From NCBI RefSeq assembly GCF_004799515.1, contig NZ_SSMX01000021.1, positions 1 to 64,000 of the forward strand: a DNA stretch of 64,000 bases, read 5' to 3'. The translations under genes were made by a program, and so were the position numbers. Of this stretch, positions 55,058 to 63,481 are shown in pieces; the stretch's first letter is position 1, and the number at the start of each line of letters is the position of its first letter. Under the pieces are notes generated by a model, which ran no database searches, was not told the DNA's origin, and worked only from the letters and a program-made list of their open reading frames with translations. Origin of the DNA: Phenylobacterium sp. GTDB lineage: Bacteria > Pseudomonadota > Alphaproteobacteria > Caulobacterales > Caulobacteraceae.

Positions 55058-56341
55058 ATGTTCGGTCTTCAGAACGCGCAGAGCCTGGTGGGCGTCGCGC
55101 TGACCATCGGAATCTGCTGGGCGCTGTCGGAGAACCGCCGGGCCTTCCCTTGGAAGCTGGCGATCGGGGCGGTGCTGGTGCAGGCGGCGCTGGTGCTGGC
55201 GTTGTTCGGGGTCGCGCCGCTGCGGGCCGGGCTGGTGGGCGTCGGCCATGCGGTGGACGGCCTGGCCGCCAGCACCCAGGCGGGCGTCGCCTTCGTGTTC
55301 GGCTTCCTGGCCGGGACGCCGGACCAGCCCTACGCGCTGACCAATCCCGGCGGCCTGTTCATCCTGGCCTTCCGCGTCCTGCCGGTGATCCTGGTGGTCT
55401 GCGCCCTGGCGGCCCTGCTCTGGCACTGGCGAATCCTGAAGTGGATCACCCAGGGCTTCGGCCTGCTCTTCGAGAAGACCATGGGGCTGCGCGGGCCGCC
55501 GGCGCTCGCCACCGCCGCCACGGTGTTCATGGGCCAGGTGGAGGGTCCGATCTTCATCCGCAGCTACCTGCCGCGCCTGTCGCGCTCGGAGCTGTTCATG
55601 CTGCTCGGGGTGGGGATGAGCTGCGTCTCCGGCTCGACCATGGTGGCCTATGCGACGATCCTGAAGGACGTCCTGCCGAACGCCGCCAGCCACGTGCTGA
55701 CCGCCTCGATCATCTCCGCCCCGGCCGGGGTGCTGCTGGCCCGCATCCTGGTGCCGCGCCAGCCGCAGGACGAGGTCTCCGAGCCGCTGAGCGAGGAAGA
55801 GGACAAGGTCTACGAAAGCTCCATCGACGCCCTGATCAAGGGCACGTCGGACGGGCTATCCATCGTGCTGAACGTCGCCGCGACCCTGATCGTCTTCGTG
55901 GCCCTGGTGGCGATGCTGAACGGGCTCCTGGGCCTGGCGGGCAGCGTCGGCGGTGCCCCGATCTCCGTGGAGCGGATGCTGGGGGTGATCTTCGCGCCGC
56001 TCGCCTGGGCGTTGGGCATCCGCTGGGCCGACGCGCCGACCGCGGGCTCGCTCTTAGGCGTAAAGCTGGTGCTGACCGAGTTCACCGCCTTCATCCGCCT
56101 GGGCACCCTGCCGGCCGGGACCATCGACGAGCGCACCCGGGTGATCATGACCTATGCGCTCTGCGGCTTCGCCAACATCGCCTCGGTCGGCATCAACGTC
56201 GCCGGTTACTCCGTGCTGGTCCCGGAGCGGCGCGCGGAGATCATGGGCATGGTCTGGAAGGCGATGATGGCCGGCTTCCTGGCCACCTGCTTGACCGCTT
56301 CGGTGGTGGGCGTCATGCCCTCCATCCTGTTCGGCCACTGA
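55058..56341 (+). CDS. nupC: concentrative nucleoside transporter (CNT/NupC family)
   Basis: The 427-residue transporter has about ten helices and CNT motifs GQVEGPIFIRSYLPRLSRSELFMLLGVGMSCVSGSTMVAY, VLTEFTAFIRLG and YALCGFANIASVGI. It imports nucleosides with Na+ or H+. The start at 55058 was chosen because the protein then begins with LQNAQSLVGVALTIGICWAL, the usual CNT N-terminus; the track ORF begins 99 bp earlier. A GST gene follows 14 bp after the stop. Confidence 0.93.
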   Translation: MFGLQNAQSLVGVALTIGICWALSENRRAFPWKLAIGAVLVQAALVLALFGVAPLRAGLVGVGHAVDGLAASTQAGVAFVFGFLAGTPDQPYALTNPGGLFILAFRVLPVILVVCALAALLWHWRILKWITQGFGLLFEKTMGLRGPPALATAATVFMGQVEGPIFIRSYLPRLSRSELFMLLGVGMSCVSGSTMVAYATILKDVLPNAASHVLTASIISAPAGVLLARILVPRQPQDEVSEPLSEEEDKVYESSIDALIKGTSDGLSIVLNVAATLIVFVALVAMLNGLLGLAGSVGGAPISVERMLGVIFAPLAWALGIRWADAPTAGSLLGVKLVLTEFTAFIRLGTLPAGTIDERTRVIMTYALCGFANIASVGINVAGYSVLVPERRAEIMGMVWKAMMAGFLATCLTASVVGVMPSILFGH

Positions 56342-56355
56342 CCGGAGCCTCCGCC

Positions 56356-56967
56356 ATGAAGCTCTACGACGCCCCCGTCGCGCCCAACCCCCGCAGGGTC
56401 CGCTGGGTGATGGCCGAGAAAGGCATCACCGATATCGAGGTCGTGCAGGTCTCGATCCCGGACAGCGAGCACAAGTCTGCGGACTACCTGGCCAAGGCCG
56501 GCCTGCCGCAGTTGCCGATGCTGGAGATGGACGACGGCGCGGCGGTCACCGAGTCTCTGGCCATCTGCCGCTATCTGGAAAGCCGATATCCCGAGCCCAA
56601 TCTGTTCGGCCGCACGCCGGAGGAGACCGCGGTCATCGAGATGTGGACCCGCCGCGCCGAGATGCTGGTGGCCACGCCCTTCATGCTGGGCGTCCGTCTG
56701 GCGCATCCCGCCTTCGCGCCGCTGGAGACGCCGGCGCCCGAAGTCGCCGAATGGAACCAGAAGACTGCCATGAACGCGCTGAAGGTGCTGGACCGGCGGC
56801 TGGGCGAGAGCGCTTTCCTGGCCACCGAGAGGATCACCATCGCCGACATCGTGGCCGTGATCGGCATCGACTTCGCCCGCATCGTGCGCCTGCGGCCGCC
56901 GGAAGAACTCGCCCACCTCAATCGCTGGCTGGCCGCCATGCGCGAGCGGCCGGCCGCTGGAGTCTGA
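56356..56967 (+). CDS. glutathione S-transferase
   Basis: The 203-residue protein has a thioredoxin-like domain (LYDAPVAPNPRRVRWVMAEKG, GLPQLPMLEMDDGAAVTESLAICRYLESRYP) and an all-helical C-terminal domain (LATERITIADIVAVIGIDFARIV). Such proteins conjugate glutathione or act as peroxidases. It starts 14 bp after the nupC stop and may be co-transcribed. The larger track ORF reads nupC in another frame and is a shadow. Confidence 0.9.
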   Translation: MKLYDAPVAPNPRRVRWVMAEKGITDIEVVQVSIPDSEHKSADYLAKAGLPQLPMLEMDDGAAVTESLAICRYLESRYPEPNLFGRTPEETAVIEMWTRRAEMLVATPFMLGVRLAHPAFAPLETPAPEVAEWNQKTAMNALKVLDRRLGESAFLATERITIADIVAVIGIDFARIVRLRPPEELAHLNRWLAAMRERPAAGV

Positions 56968-56989
56968 GAGCCTCGGGCCCGATCGGGCG

Positions 56990-57916
56990 TCAGCCGCCCG
57001 GCTTCGAGGAGGGCGGGTCCGGCGGCCGGGGCGGTACGGGGGAGACGATGAAGTCGTCGTGGACGTCGCGCGCGACGCTGTCGCCCATTCGGTGCAGCGC
57101 CGCCTGCAGCTCCAGCAGATCGGAATAAGGCAGCTCCAGCACATGTTCGTTCGGATGCGCCGGCGCGGCCTGCGGATAGTCCTTGCCGGACGTGGCGGTC
57201 ATCTCGATGTGGGCGCCCAGGATGTGGCTGACGTGGCGGTCCTTGGTGAAGCCCGCCACCCGGTCGATGCTGTCGCGGTAGTCGGTGAAGAGGTTCAGCG
57301 GCACATAGAGCCGGCCCGGATAGAGGCTGTCGCCGGAGAGCAGCAGCCGCGTCTTCGGGTCGAAGATCATGATGTGCGACGGATGGTGGCCGGGCGCCGG
57401 GATGACGGTCAGGGCGCGGCCGCCCAGGTCGAAGGTGACGATGTCGCGCGGCCAGGCGGCGATCTTGAAGAAGGTCGCGACGTCGCGGGCGGTCCAGCCC
57501 ACCACGACGGTGTCCGGCCGGTCCTTGAACTCCGGGTCGCCGGCGGTGTGGTCGCCGTGGCTGTGGCTGTGGGCGACCACCAGCGGGATCGAGGCGCGGT
57601 GGTGCGCGGCCAGCCAGTCGGCGATCACCCCGTCGACGGTCGGGCGCACCTTGAGGCCGCCCGCGCCGGTGTCGAGCAGCAGGGCGCGGTCCTTGCCGAA
57701 CAGCAGGTAGAGGAAGGGCGCCTCGAAGTCGGTCTTCACCGACTGGCGGATGACGAAGGTGTCGGCGTCGTAGCGCTGCACTTGCATCTGCGGCTCGCTG
57801 GCCGCCGTCCCGTCGATCCAGGGGGCGAACAGCGGCTTGGCCAGGGCCGTAGCGGGGAGGGCGGCGGCGGGGAAGGCCAGGACCAGGGCCGCGGCGATCA
57901 GACCGGCGAGCTTCAT
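56990..57916 (-). CDS. MBL-fold metallo-hydrolase, exported
   Basis: The 308-residue protein has a signal peptide (LIAAALVLAFPAAALPATALA) and the metallo-beta-lactamase fold with HSHSHGDHTAGD (H-x-H-x-D-H), PGHHPSHIMIF, LLLSGDSLYPG, and a further histidine in HILGAHIEMT. Two zinc ions are expected. Substrate unknown; lactonase- or B3-type activities are possible. The ATG overlaps the probable former end of the upstream LLM gene, whose reading frame now runs through it. Confidence 0.83.
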   Translation of the reverse strand: MKLAGLIAAALVLAFPAAALPATALAKPLFAPWIDGTAASEPQMQVQRYDADTFVIRQSVKTDFEAPFLYLLFGKDRALLLDTGAGGLKVRPTVDGVIADWLAAHHRASIPLVVAHSHSHGDHTAGDPEFKDRPDTVVVGWTARDVATFFKIAAWPRDIVTFDLGGRALTVIPAPGHHPSHIMIFDPKTRLLLSGDSLYPGRLYVPLNLFTDYRDSIDRVAGFTKDRHVSHILGAHIEMTATSGKDYPQAAPAHPNEHVLELPYSDLLELQAALHRMGDSVARDVHDDFIVSPVPPRPPDPPSSKPGG

Positions 57917-58922
57917 GTGCGCGGCTCCGGTGGGCGTCGGCGATCAGTTCAAGGGAGCGGATTCGGGCGTCGAGGGAAGGCCCGACCGCCATGACGAAGA
58001 CCTCGTCGGCATGGGCCTCGCTAGCCTTGTCCACGAGCCGCGCGTGGACGGCGGGGGCGTCGGCGGCGATGGTGCGCGTCTCCACCAGGGTCCGCACCGG
58101 CGTGCTCGCGAACTCCGCCAGGAAGGTCTCGGCGCTCTCCAGGTCGAGGAAGCGGCGCCGGCGGCCGGCCAGCATGGAGACGTTGGCCGCGCGGCGCAGG
58201 GCGTCCTCGCGCCAAGCCTGCTCGGCGGTGTCGGCGGCGTAGGCGACCAACGCGATCCCGGACCAGGGCCCGCTGCGGAATTGCGACGGCTGGAAGGCCG
58301 CGCGGTAGGCCGCCACCGCCGGCCCGCCGTCGGTCCGAGCGATGAACTCGGCGAACACCATGCCGACGCCCATCTGGCCGGCGAAGGCGGCGCTCTCCTC
58401 CGAGGTGCAGAGCACGAAGACGTCCGGGTGCGAGGGCCCGGCGGGATTGGCGTGGATGTCGTGCAGCGGATGGTCGTCGCCGATCGGCGCCTTGCCCGAG
58501 GCGTCGAGCAGCCAGGTGGTCAGGAGGTGGAAATACTGCGGGAACGCCTCCGAGCCCACGGAGCGAAGCGCGCCGCCGGTGCGCGCGTCGGCGCCGAGCG
58601 CGCGGCCCAGGCCCAGGTCGATGCGGCCCGGCGCCAGGGCCTCCAACGCCATGAACACCTCCGCCACCTTCAGCGGCGAATAATTGACCAGCATGACGCC
58701 GCCGGAGCCCAGCCGCAGGGTGGTGGTCGCCTGGGTCAGGGCCGCGATCAGGATCTCCGGCGCGGCCGAGCCCAGGCCCGCGATGCTGTGGTGCTCGGAC
58801 AGCCAGAGCCGATGATAGCCGAGGCGCTCGACGGCTCGGGCGATCTCGATCGTCTCGCGCACCGCCTGCGCCTGGGTGGCCTCGCCGGTCACCGGCGACA
58901 GGTCGAGGGCCGACAGGATCAC
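57913..58922 (-). CDS. LLM-class flavin-dependent monooxygenase, apparent 3' frameshift or lost stop
   Basis: About 336 codons encode a luciferase-like flavin monooxygenase (ILSALDLSPVTGEATQAQAV, LGYHRLWLSEHHSIAGL, LGSGGVMLVNYSPLKVAEVF, DLGLGRALGADARTGGALR). Its frame has no stop near 57913; it continues to 56571 through the MBL gene as GC-type nonsense sequence. A one-base deletion would let it end in the TGA overlapping the MBL ATG, the normal coupling. The end given is that predicted TGA. Start is GTG, 4 bp after the GFA gene. Confidence 0.75.
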
Positions 58923-58926
58923 CGGC

Positions 58927-59283
58927 TCACTCGTCCAGATACTTCCAGGTGTCGGCGCCGTCGAAGGGGCGGACGCGCGTGTTGGGCCAGTCGATGGCGT
59001 CCATCAGCCGCGCGTTGATCCCCATGCGGTCGCGGGCGCCGTCGAGGCTCTGCCAGTGGGTGGTGACGCCGCAGGTCTTGCAGCGGTGGAAGGCCAGCAT
59101 CCGGTCGCCCCAGACATAGGGCTGGGTCGAGCCGGCCTTTGGCATCCCAACCTCCGATTGCTTGTAGTAGGCCCAGCGCGCCGCGAGCTTGCGGCAGATC
59201 GAACAGTTGCATTCGGTGACGGCTTCCGGCGGCTCGGGCGCGGTCAGGCGCACGGCTCCGCAGTGGCAGGCGGCCTCGATCAT
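58927..59283 (-). CDS. GFA/CENP-V family zinc protein
   Basis: The 118-residue protein carries the paired zinc-binding cysteines CHCGAVRL, CNCSICRKL and CKTCGVTTHW typical of glutathione-dependent formaldehyde-activating-like proteins. Catalytic function in this family is mostly unproven. The start at 59283 opens with IEAACHCGAV; the longer track ORF was trimmed. It leads a close minus-strand run with the LLM monooxygenase and MBL genes. Confidence 0.88.
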   Translation of the reverse strand: MIEAACHCGAVRLTAPEPPEAVTECNCSICRKLAARWAYYKQSEVGMPKAGSTQPYVWGDRMLAFHRCKTCGVTTHWQSLDGARDRMGINARLMDAIDWPNTRVRPFDGADTWKYLDE

Positions 59284-59349
59284 CGGCGGCGGCTCCCTAT
59301 GGTCGCTCTTTGTTTGGACGGGGCCGCTTGGCCTGTCCCTCACGCCTAC

Positions 59350-59841
59350 TTAGGAACCCAGTCCTGTCTTTTTGAGCACCCCGGTCTTTTTGAGCACCGA
59401 GGAGAAACTCATCATCGGGGCGCCGTCCCGCGACGCATTGGAGATGATCCCGCGCACGAAGACCATGGAGCGCGCGGCCTTCACCACCTCGCCGCGGCAT
59501 TCCACGAGGTCGCCGATCCCCGCCGAGCCGACGAACTCGCCGTTGAAGGTGGCTGTGACGCTGTTCGTGCCGTCGATGGCCTCGCGGGCGATCCAGAACA
59601 GGCAGAAGTCGGCGAAGGTCATGACGCAGCCACCGTGCATGAACATCCCGCCGTTCATGTGTTTGCGCTCGGCGCGGAAGGCGCAGACCCGCGCGCCCGC
59701 TTCGTCGATCCGGCAGTAGAACGGCCCCGCCAGGTCCTCGAATGGGTCGCCGCCCGGATACGAGCTCCAGCCCGCCCACTCGCCCTCGGTCACGACCCGC
59801 AGCTTCGAGGCGTAGTTGTTGTCTTCGGCCGCGCCGTCCAT
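59350..59841 (-). CDS. PaaI-family hotdog thioesterase with repeated C-terminal tail
   Basis: The 163-residue protein has the hotdog pattern NGGMFMHGGCVMTFADFCLFW and FNGEFVGSAGIGDLVECRGEVVKAARSMVFVRG, as in acyl-CoA thioesterases. The C-terminus is VLKKTGVLKKTG, two copies of an 18-bp unit, likely replication slippage. Substrate unknown. The gene is separated from the GFA gene by 66 bp and is divergent from the unassigned gene at 59900. Confidence 0.82.
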   Translation of the reverse strand: MDGAAEDNNYASKLRVVTEGEWAGWSSYPGGDPFEDLAGPFYCRIDEAGARVCAFRAERKHMNGGMFMHGGCVMTFADFCLFWIAREAIDGTNSVTATFNGEFVGSAGIGDLVECRGEVVKAARSMVFVRGIISNASRDGAPMMSFSSVLKKTGVLKKTGLGS

Positions 59842-59899
59842 GTTCCCAATCTGTTCCAGTTGAGCTAGAGGTCATATCCTCAAAGCATGGGGGAGATGC

Positions 59900-60691
59900 A
59901 TGGGAAAGGGTGGGTTGTTTGGATTCCTGGGTCGCGGGCGCACAGCGCCGCTTACGATCGAGGAGTTCAGGGGTCGCGTGATCGCAGAGGTCTCCAGACG
60001 GGACCCGAGCGTCAAAGCGGAGACCGATGGTGAGGCCGCACTGGTCCGAGAGAACGGCGATTGGACCACGGTGACGCATCCGTATCACTTGTATCGACAA
60101 CATCCGCGCGCGTTGGATTCGCTCGTGGAACAGGCTGCGAATTTCTTTTTCGACAAACCGGTTTCGGCGACGCCCGAAGGTCTCGTTGTCGTCGTGCGTT
60201 CGACGGACAGCTCAGCTGAGGACTATCAAGCCAATGACAGAGGCTTGGCTCGACCCATCTTGGGAAATCTCATCGCCATCGCTGTGATGGACACGCCAGA
60301 GCGGAGCGCATTCCTCAGAGCGAGCGTGTTGCGAAATCAGCTTGGAATGGATGACGCCGCGATTTGGGCGCGAGCTTTGGGGAATCTTCGAACCCGTGTG
60401 AAAATGGTCCCGCCCATACTAGAGCCGGGACGCGTGGCCACCCTGGCTACGAAGGTCGGACTGGCCTCCAGCCTTCTTGCGGATGACGCCTTCTGGAACC
60501 ATTCCAATCTGGCGGGCGCCGGCGATCTGGTGGTTTCTCCCATCGAACTCGACAAGCTCATTGTCGCCAAAGTGAGCGAGGGCGAACTCATCCAAACCCT
60601 GAGGCGCGTCGCTGAGGGCTATAGGACGGCGAACTTCCTCAGCGACCGCCTGCTGCTTCGTCGGAATGGCGTCTGGGAGGAATTCGAATAG
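59900..60691 (+). CDS. DUF1444-like protein of uncertain function
   Basis: The 263-residue protein (LTIEEFRGRVIAEVSRRDPSVKAE, VVSPIELDKLIVAKVSEGELI, LLLRRNGVWEEFE) is soluble and mixed alpha/beta. The pattern is similar to the DUF1444 (YtpQ-like) proteins, but I am not certain. GGGGAG precedes the ATG. Base composition is clearly less GC-rich than the neighbours, which may indicate later acquisition. No functional partner is evident nearby. Confidence 0.6.
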   Translation: MGKGGLFGFLGRGRTAPLTIEEFRGRVIAEVSRRDPSVKAETDGEAALVRENGDWTTVTHPYHLYRQHPRALDSLVEQAANFFFDKPVSATPEGLVVVVRSTDSSAEDYQANDRGLARPILGNLIAIAVMDTPERSAFLRASVLRNQLGMDDAAIWARALGNLRTRVKMVPPILEPGRVATLATKVGLASSLLADDAFWNHSNLAGAGDLVVSPIELDKLIVAKVSEGELIQTLRRVAEGYRTANFLSDRLLLRRNGVWEEFE

Positions 60692-60766
60692 GGCGCGCCG
60701 AAGGGTTTGCTGCGGGCGGGTTCAAACACTAGTTTGCCGGCGCTCCAACGCCTGCGAGGACCTGTC

Positions 60767-61963
60767 ATGAAGCGCGCCGCCATCGTCTCTCCCATCCGCA
60801 CCGCCGTCGGCAAATACATGGGCGCGCTGTCGGACATGACCGCCGGCGACCTGGGTGCGGTGGTGCTGAAGGCGTTGGTGGAGCGCACGGGCGTCGATCC
60901 GGGCAGGATCGACGACGTGATCTTCGCCCAGGGCTACGGCTCGGGCGAGGCGCCGTGCATCGCGCGGTGGTCGGCGCTGGCGGCGGGCCTGCCGATCGAG
61001 GTGCCGGGCTACCAGCTCGACCGCCGTTGCGGATCGGGCCTGCAGGCGGTGGTGGACGCCGCGATGATGGTGCAGACCGGCGTCGCCGACGTGGTGGTGG
61101 CCGGCGGCGTCGAGAGCATGAGCAACGTCGAGTACTACACCACCGACATGCGCAAGGGCGCGCGGGCCGGGTCGGTGACCATGCACGACCGCCTGGCGCG
61201 CGGGCGGGTGATGAGCCAGCCCATCGAGCGCTTCGGGGTGATCAGCGGTATGATCGAGACCGCCGACAACCTGGCGCGCGACTACCAGATCAGCCGCGAG
61301 GCCTCGGACGAATACGCCGCCGAGAGCCACAAGCGCGCCGCAGCCGCTTGGGCGGACGGCAAGTTCGACGATGAGGTCGTGCCGGTCTCGGTGCCCCAGA
61401 AGAAGGGCGATCCGATCGTCTTCGCCAAGGATGAGGGCGTGCGGCCCGACGCGACGGCGGAGAGCCTCGGCAAGCTGCGCCCCATCGAGAAGGACGGCGT
61501 GGTCACCGCCGGCAACGCCAGCCAGCAGAATGACGCCGCCGCCGCCTGCCTGGTGGTCGCCGAGGACAAGCTGGAGGAGCTCGGCCTGGAGCCCATGGGC
61601 TATTTCGTGAGCTGGGCGGCGGCGGGCTGCGACCCCTCGCGCATGGGCATCGGCCCGGTGCCGGCGGTGAAGCGCCTGTTCGAACGCACCGGCCTCTCCT
61701 GGGACGACATCGACCTCGTGGAGTTGAACGAGGCCTTCGCGCCGCAGGTGTTGGCGGTGCTCAAGGGCTGGGGCTGGGACGAGCGCGACCGGCTGAACGT
61801 CAACGGTTCCGGCATCTCGCTCGGCCACCCGATCGGCGCCACCGGCGGACGCATCCTCGCCAACCTGCTGCGCGAGCTGCAGCGGCGTGACGGCAAGTAT
61901 GGCCTGGAGACCATGTGCATCGGCGGCGGCCAGGGCATCGCCGCCATCTTCGAGCGCGCCTGA
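60767..61963 (+). CDS. acetyl-CoA C-acyltransferase (thiolase)
   Basis: The 398-residue enzyme cleaves 3-ketoacyl-CoA in beta-oxidation or condenses acetyl-CoA. The active cysteine is in LDRRCGSGLQAV, the loop VVAGGVESMSNV is present, and the C-terminal NGSGISLGHPIGATGGRI and CIGGGQGIAAIFE carry the catalytic histidine and cysteine. The start at 60767 opens with the standard KRAAIVSPIRTAVG. An acyl-CoA dehydrogenase gene follows 3 bp later. Confidence 0.93.
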   Translation: MKRAAIVSPIRTAVGKYMGALSDMTAGDLGAVVLKALVERTGVDPGRIDDVIFAQGYGSGEAPCIARWSALAAGLPIEVPGYQLDRRCGSGLQAVVDAAMMVQTGVADVVVAGGVESMSNVEYYTTDMRKGARAGSVTMHDRLARGRVMSQPIERFGVISGMIETADNLARDYQISREASDEYAAESHKRAAAAWADGKFDDEVVPVSVPQKKGDPIVFAKDEGVRPDATAESLGKLRPIEKDGVVTAGNASQQNDAAAACLVVAEDKLEELGLEPMGYFVSWAAAGCDPSRMGIGPVPAVKRLFERTGLSWDDIDLVELNEAFAPQVLAVLKGWGWDERDRLNVNGSGISLGHPIGATGGRILANLLRELQRRDGKYGLETMCIGGGQGIAAIFERA

Positions 61964-61966
61964 CCC

Positions 61967-63115
61967 ATGGCGCTGGATCCCGAAACCCGCGAACAGCTGA
62001 TCGACACCGTCGCCCGCTTCGTCGCCGAACGCTTGCGGCCTTTGGAGGCGAAGGTGTCGGAAGACGACGCCATCTCGCCGGAGGTGATCGAGGAGATGAA
62101 GGGCCTGGGGCTCTTCGGCCTGTCGATCCCCGAAGCCTATGGCGGCCTGGACCTCTCGATGGAGGACGAGTGCCTGGTGGCCGTGGAGCTCGGCCGCACA
62201 AGCCCGGCCTTCCGCTCGGCCTTCGGCACCAACGTCGGCATCGGCAGCCAGGGGCTGGTGATGTTCGGCACCGAGGATCAGAAGCAGAAGTACCTGCCGG
62301 GCATCGCCTCGGGCGAGATCATCACCTCCTTCGCGCTCACCGAACCCGAGGCGGGGTCGGACAGCGCCAACGTCCAGACCCGCGCCATCCTGGACGGCGA
62401 CCACTATGTGCTGAACGGGTCGAAGCGGTACATCACCAACGCCAACAAGGCCGACCTTTTCACGGTCATGGCGCGGTCCGATCCCGACAAGCCCGGCGCG
62501 GGCGGCGTCTCGGCCTTCCTGGTGGAGCGCAATCTGCCCGGCCTGTCGGTGGGCAAGCCCGAGAAGAAGATGGGCCAACAGGGCGCCCACATCTGCGACG
62601 TGATCTTCGACAATGTCCGCGTGCCCGTGGAGAACCGCCTGGGACGCGAAGGCGAAGGCTTCAAGGTCGCCATGCAGGTGCTGGACCGCGGCCGGCTGCA
62701 CATCTCGGCGGTCTGCATCGGCGTCGCCGAGCGGCTGATCAAGGACTGCGTGGCCTACATGGGCGAGCGCAAGCAGTTCGGCCAGGCGCTGTCGAACTTC
62801 CAGCTGCTGCAGGGGATGATCGCCGACTCCAAGACCGAGAGCCTGGCGGCTAAGGCGCTCACCATGGAGACCGCCCGCAAGCGCGACGCCGGCCAGAACA
62901 TTACGATGGAGGCCGCGGCCGCGAAGTATTTTGCTTCGGAAATGGTGGGGCGGGTGGCGGACCGGGCGGTGCAGATCTTCGGCGGCGCCGGCTATGTCGC
63001 TGATTACGGCATAGAGCGGTTCTACCGCGACGTGCGCATCTTCCGTATCTACGAGGGCGCCAGCCAGATCCAGCAGGTGGTCATCGCCCGCGAGACCCTG
63101 AAGCGGGGCGGCTGA
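61967..63115 (+). CDS. acyl-CoA dehydrogenase
   Basis: The 382-residue flavoenzyme oxidises acyl-CoA to enoyl-CoA. Motifs FALTEPEAGSDSANVQT, YITNANKADLFTVMAR and the C-terminal YGIERFYRDVRIFRIYEGASQIQQVVIARETL are typical. It is co-transcribed with the thiolase upstream and, through a one-base stop/start overlap, with a DUF3253 gene downstream. Together they look like part of a fatty- or branched-acid degradation set. Confidence 0.93.
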   Translation: MALDPETREQLIDTVARFVAERLRPLEAKVSEDDAISPEVIEEMKGLGLFGLSIPEAYGGLDLSMEDECLVAVELGRTSPAFRSAFGTNVGIGSQGLVMFGTEDQKQKYLPGIASGEIITSFALTEPEAGSDSANVQTRAILDGDHYVLNGSKRYITNANKADLFTVMARSDPDKPGAGGVSAFLVERNLPGLSVGKPEKKMGQQGAHICDVIFDNVRVPVENRLGREGEGFKVAMQVLDRGRLHISAVCIGVAERLIKDCVAYMGERKQFGQALSNFQLLQGMIADSKTESLAAKALTMETARKRDAGQNITMEAAAAKYFASEMVGRVADRAVQIFGGAGYVADYGIERFYRDVRIFRIYEGASQIQQVVIARETLKRGG

Positions 63116-63435
63116 TGAGCGAGGTCCTGGAGACCGCGATCTTCGACCTCCTGGCGAAGGTCGCGCCGGGCAAATCGGTGTCGCCGGAGGAGGTGGCCCG
63201 CGCCGCCGATCCGGAGGGTTGGCGTCGCACCCTGGGCCACGTCCGCGCCGTGGCCCGCGGGCTGGCGCGGCAGGGCAAGCTCGTGATCCTGCGGCACAAC
63301 AAGGCGGCCGACCCGGACGACTTCAAGGGCGTCTACCGCCTGCGCCTGCCGCTGGCGGGCGAGGGCGTGGTCGAGGAGGGCTCAGAGGGCGACCCTGGGG
63401 GCGACCTTGAGGCGGATGGCGGCGCTGCGACCTGA
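63115..63435 (+). CDS. DUF3253 small protein
   Basis: The 106-residue protein matches the DUF3253 pattern: AIFDLLAKVAPGKSVSPEEVARAADPEGWRRTLGHVRAVARGLARQGKLVILRHNKAADP followed by GVYRLRLP. The fold is winged-helix-like. Function is unknown; it may regulate or be incidental. The start overlaps the dehydrogenase stop by one base, so it is translationally coupled to that gene. Confidence 0.8.
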   Translation: MSEVLETAIFDLLAKVAPGKSVSPEEVARAADPEGWRRTLGHVRAVARGLARQGKLVILRHNKAADPDDFKGVYRLRLPLAGEGVVEEGSEGDPGGDLEADGGAAT

Positions 63436-63481
63436 AGGCGCCTCGAAACCGCCGGACCGATATGGCATTGCGAAGCCGACG

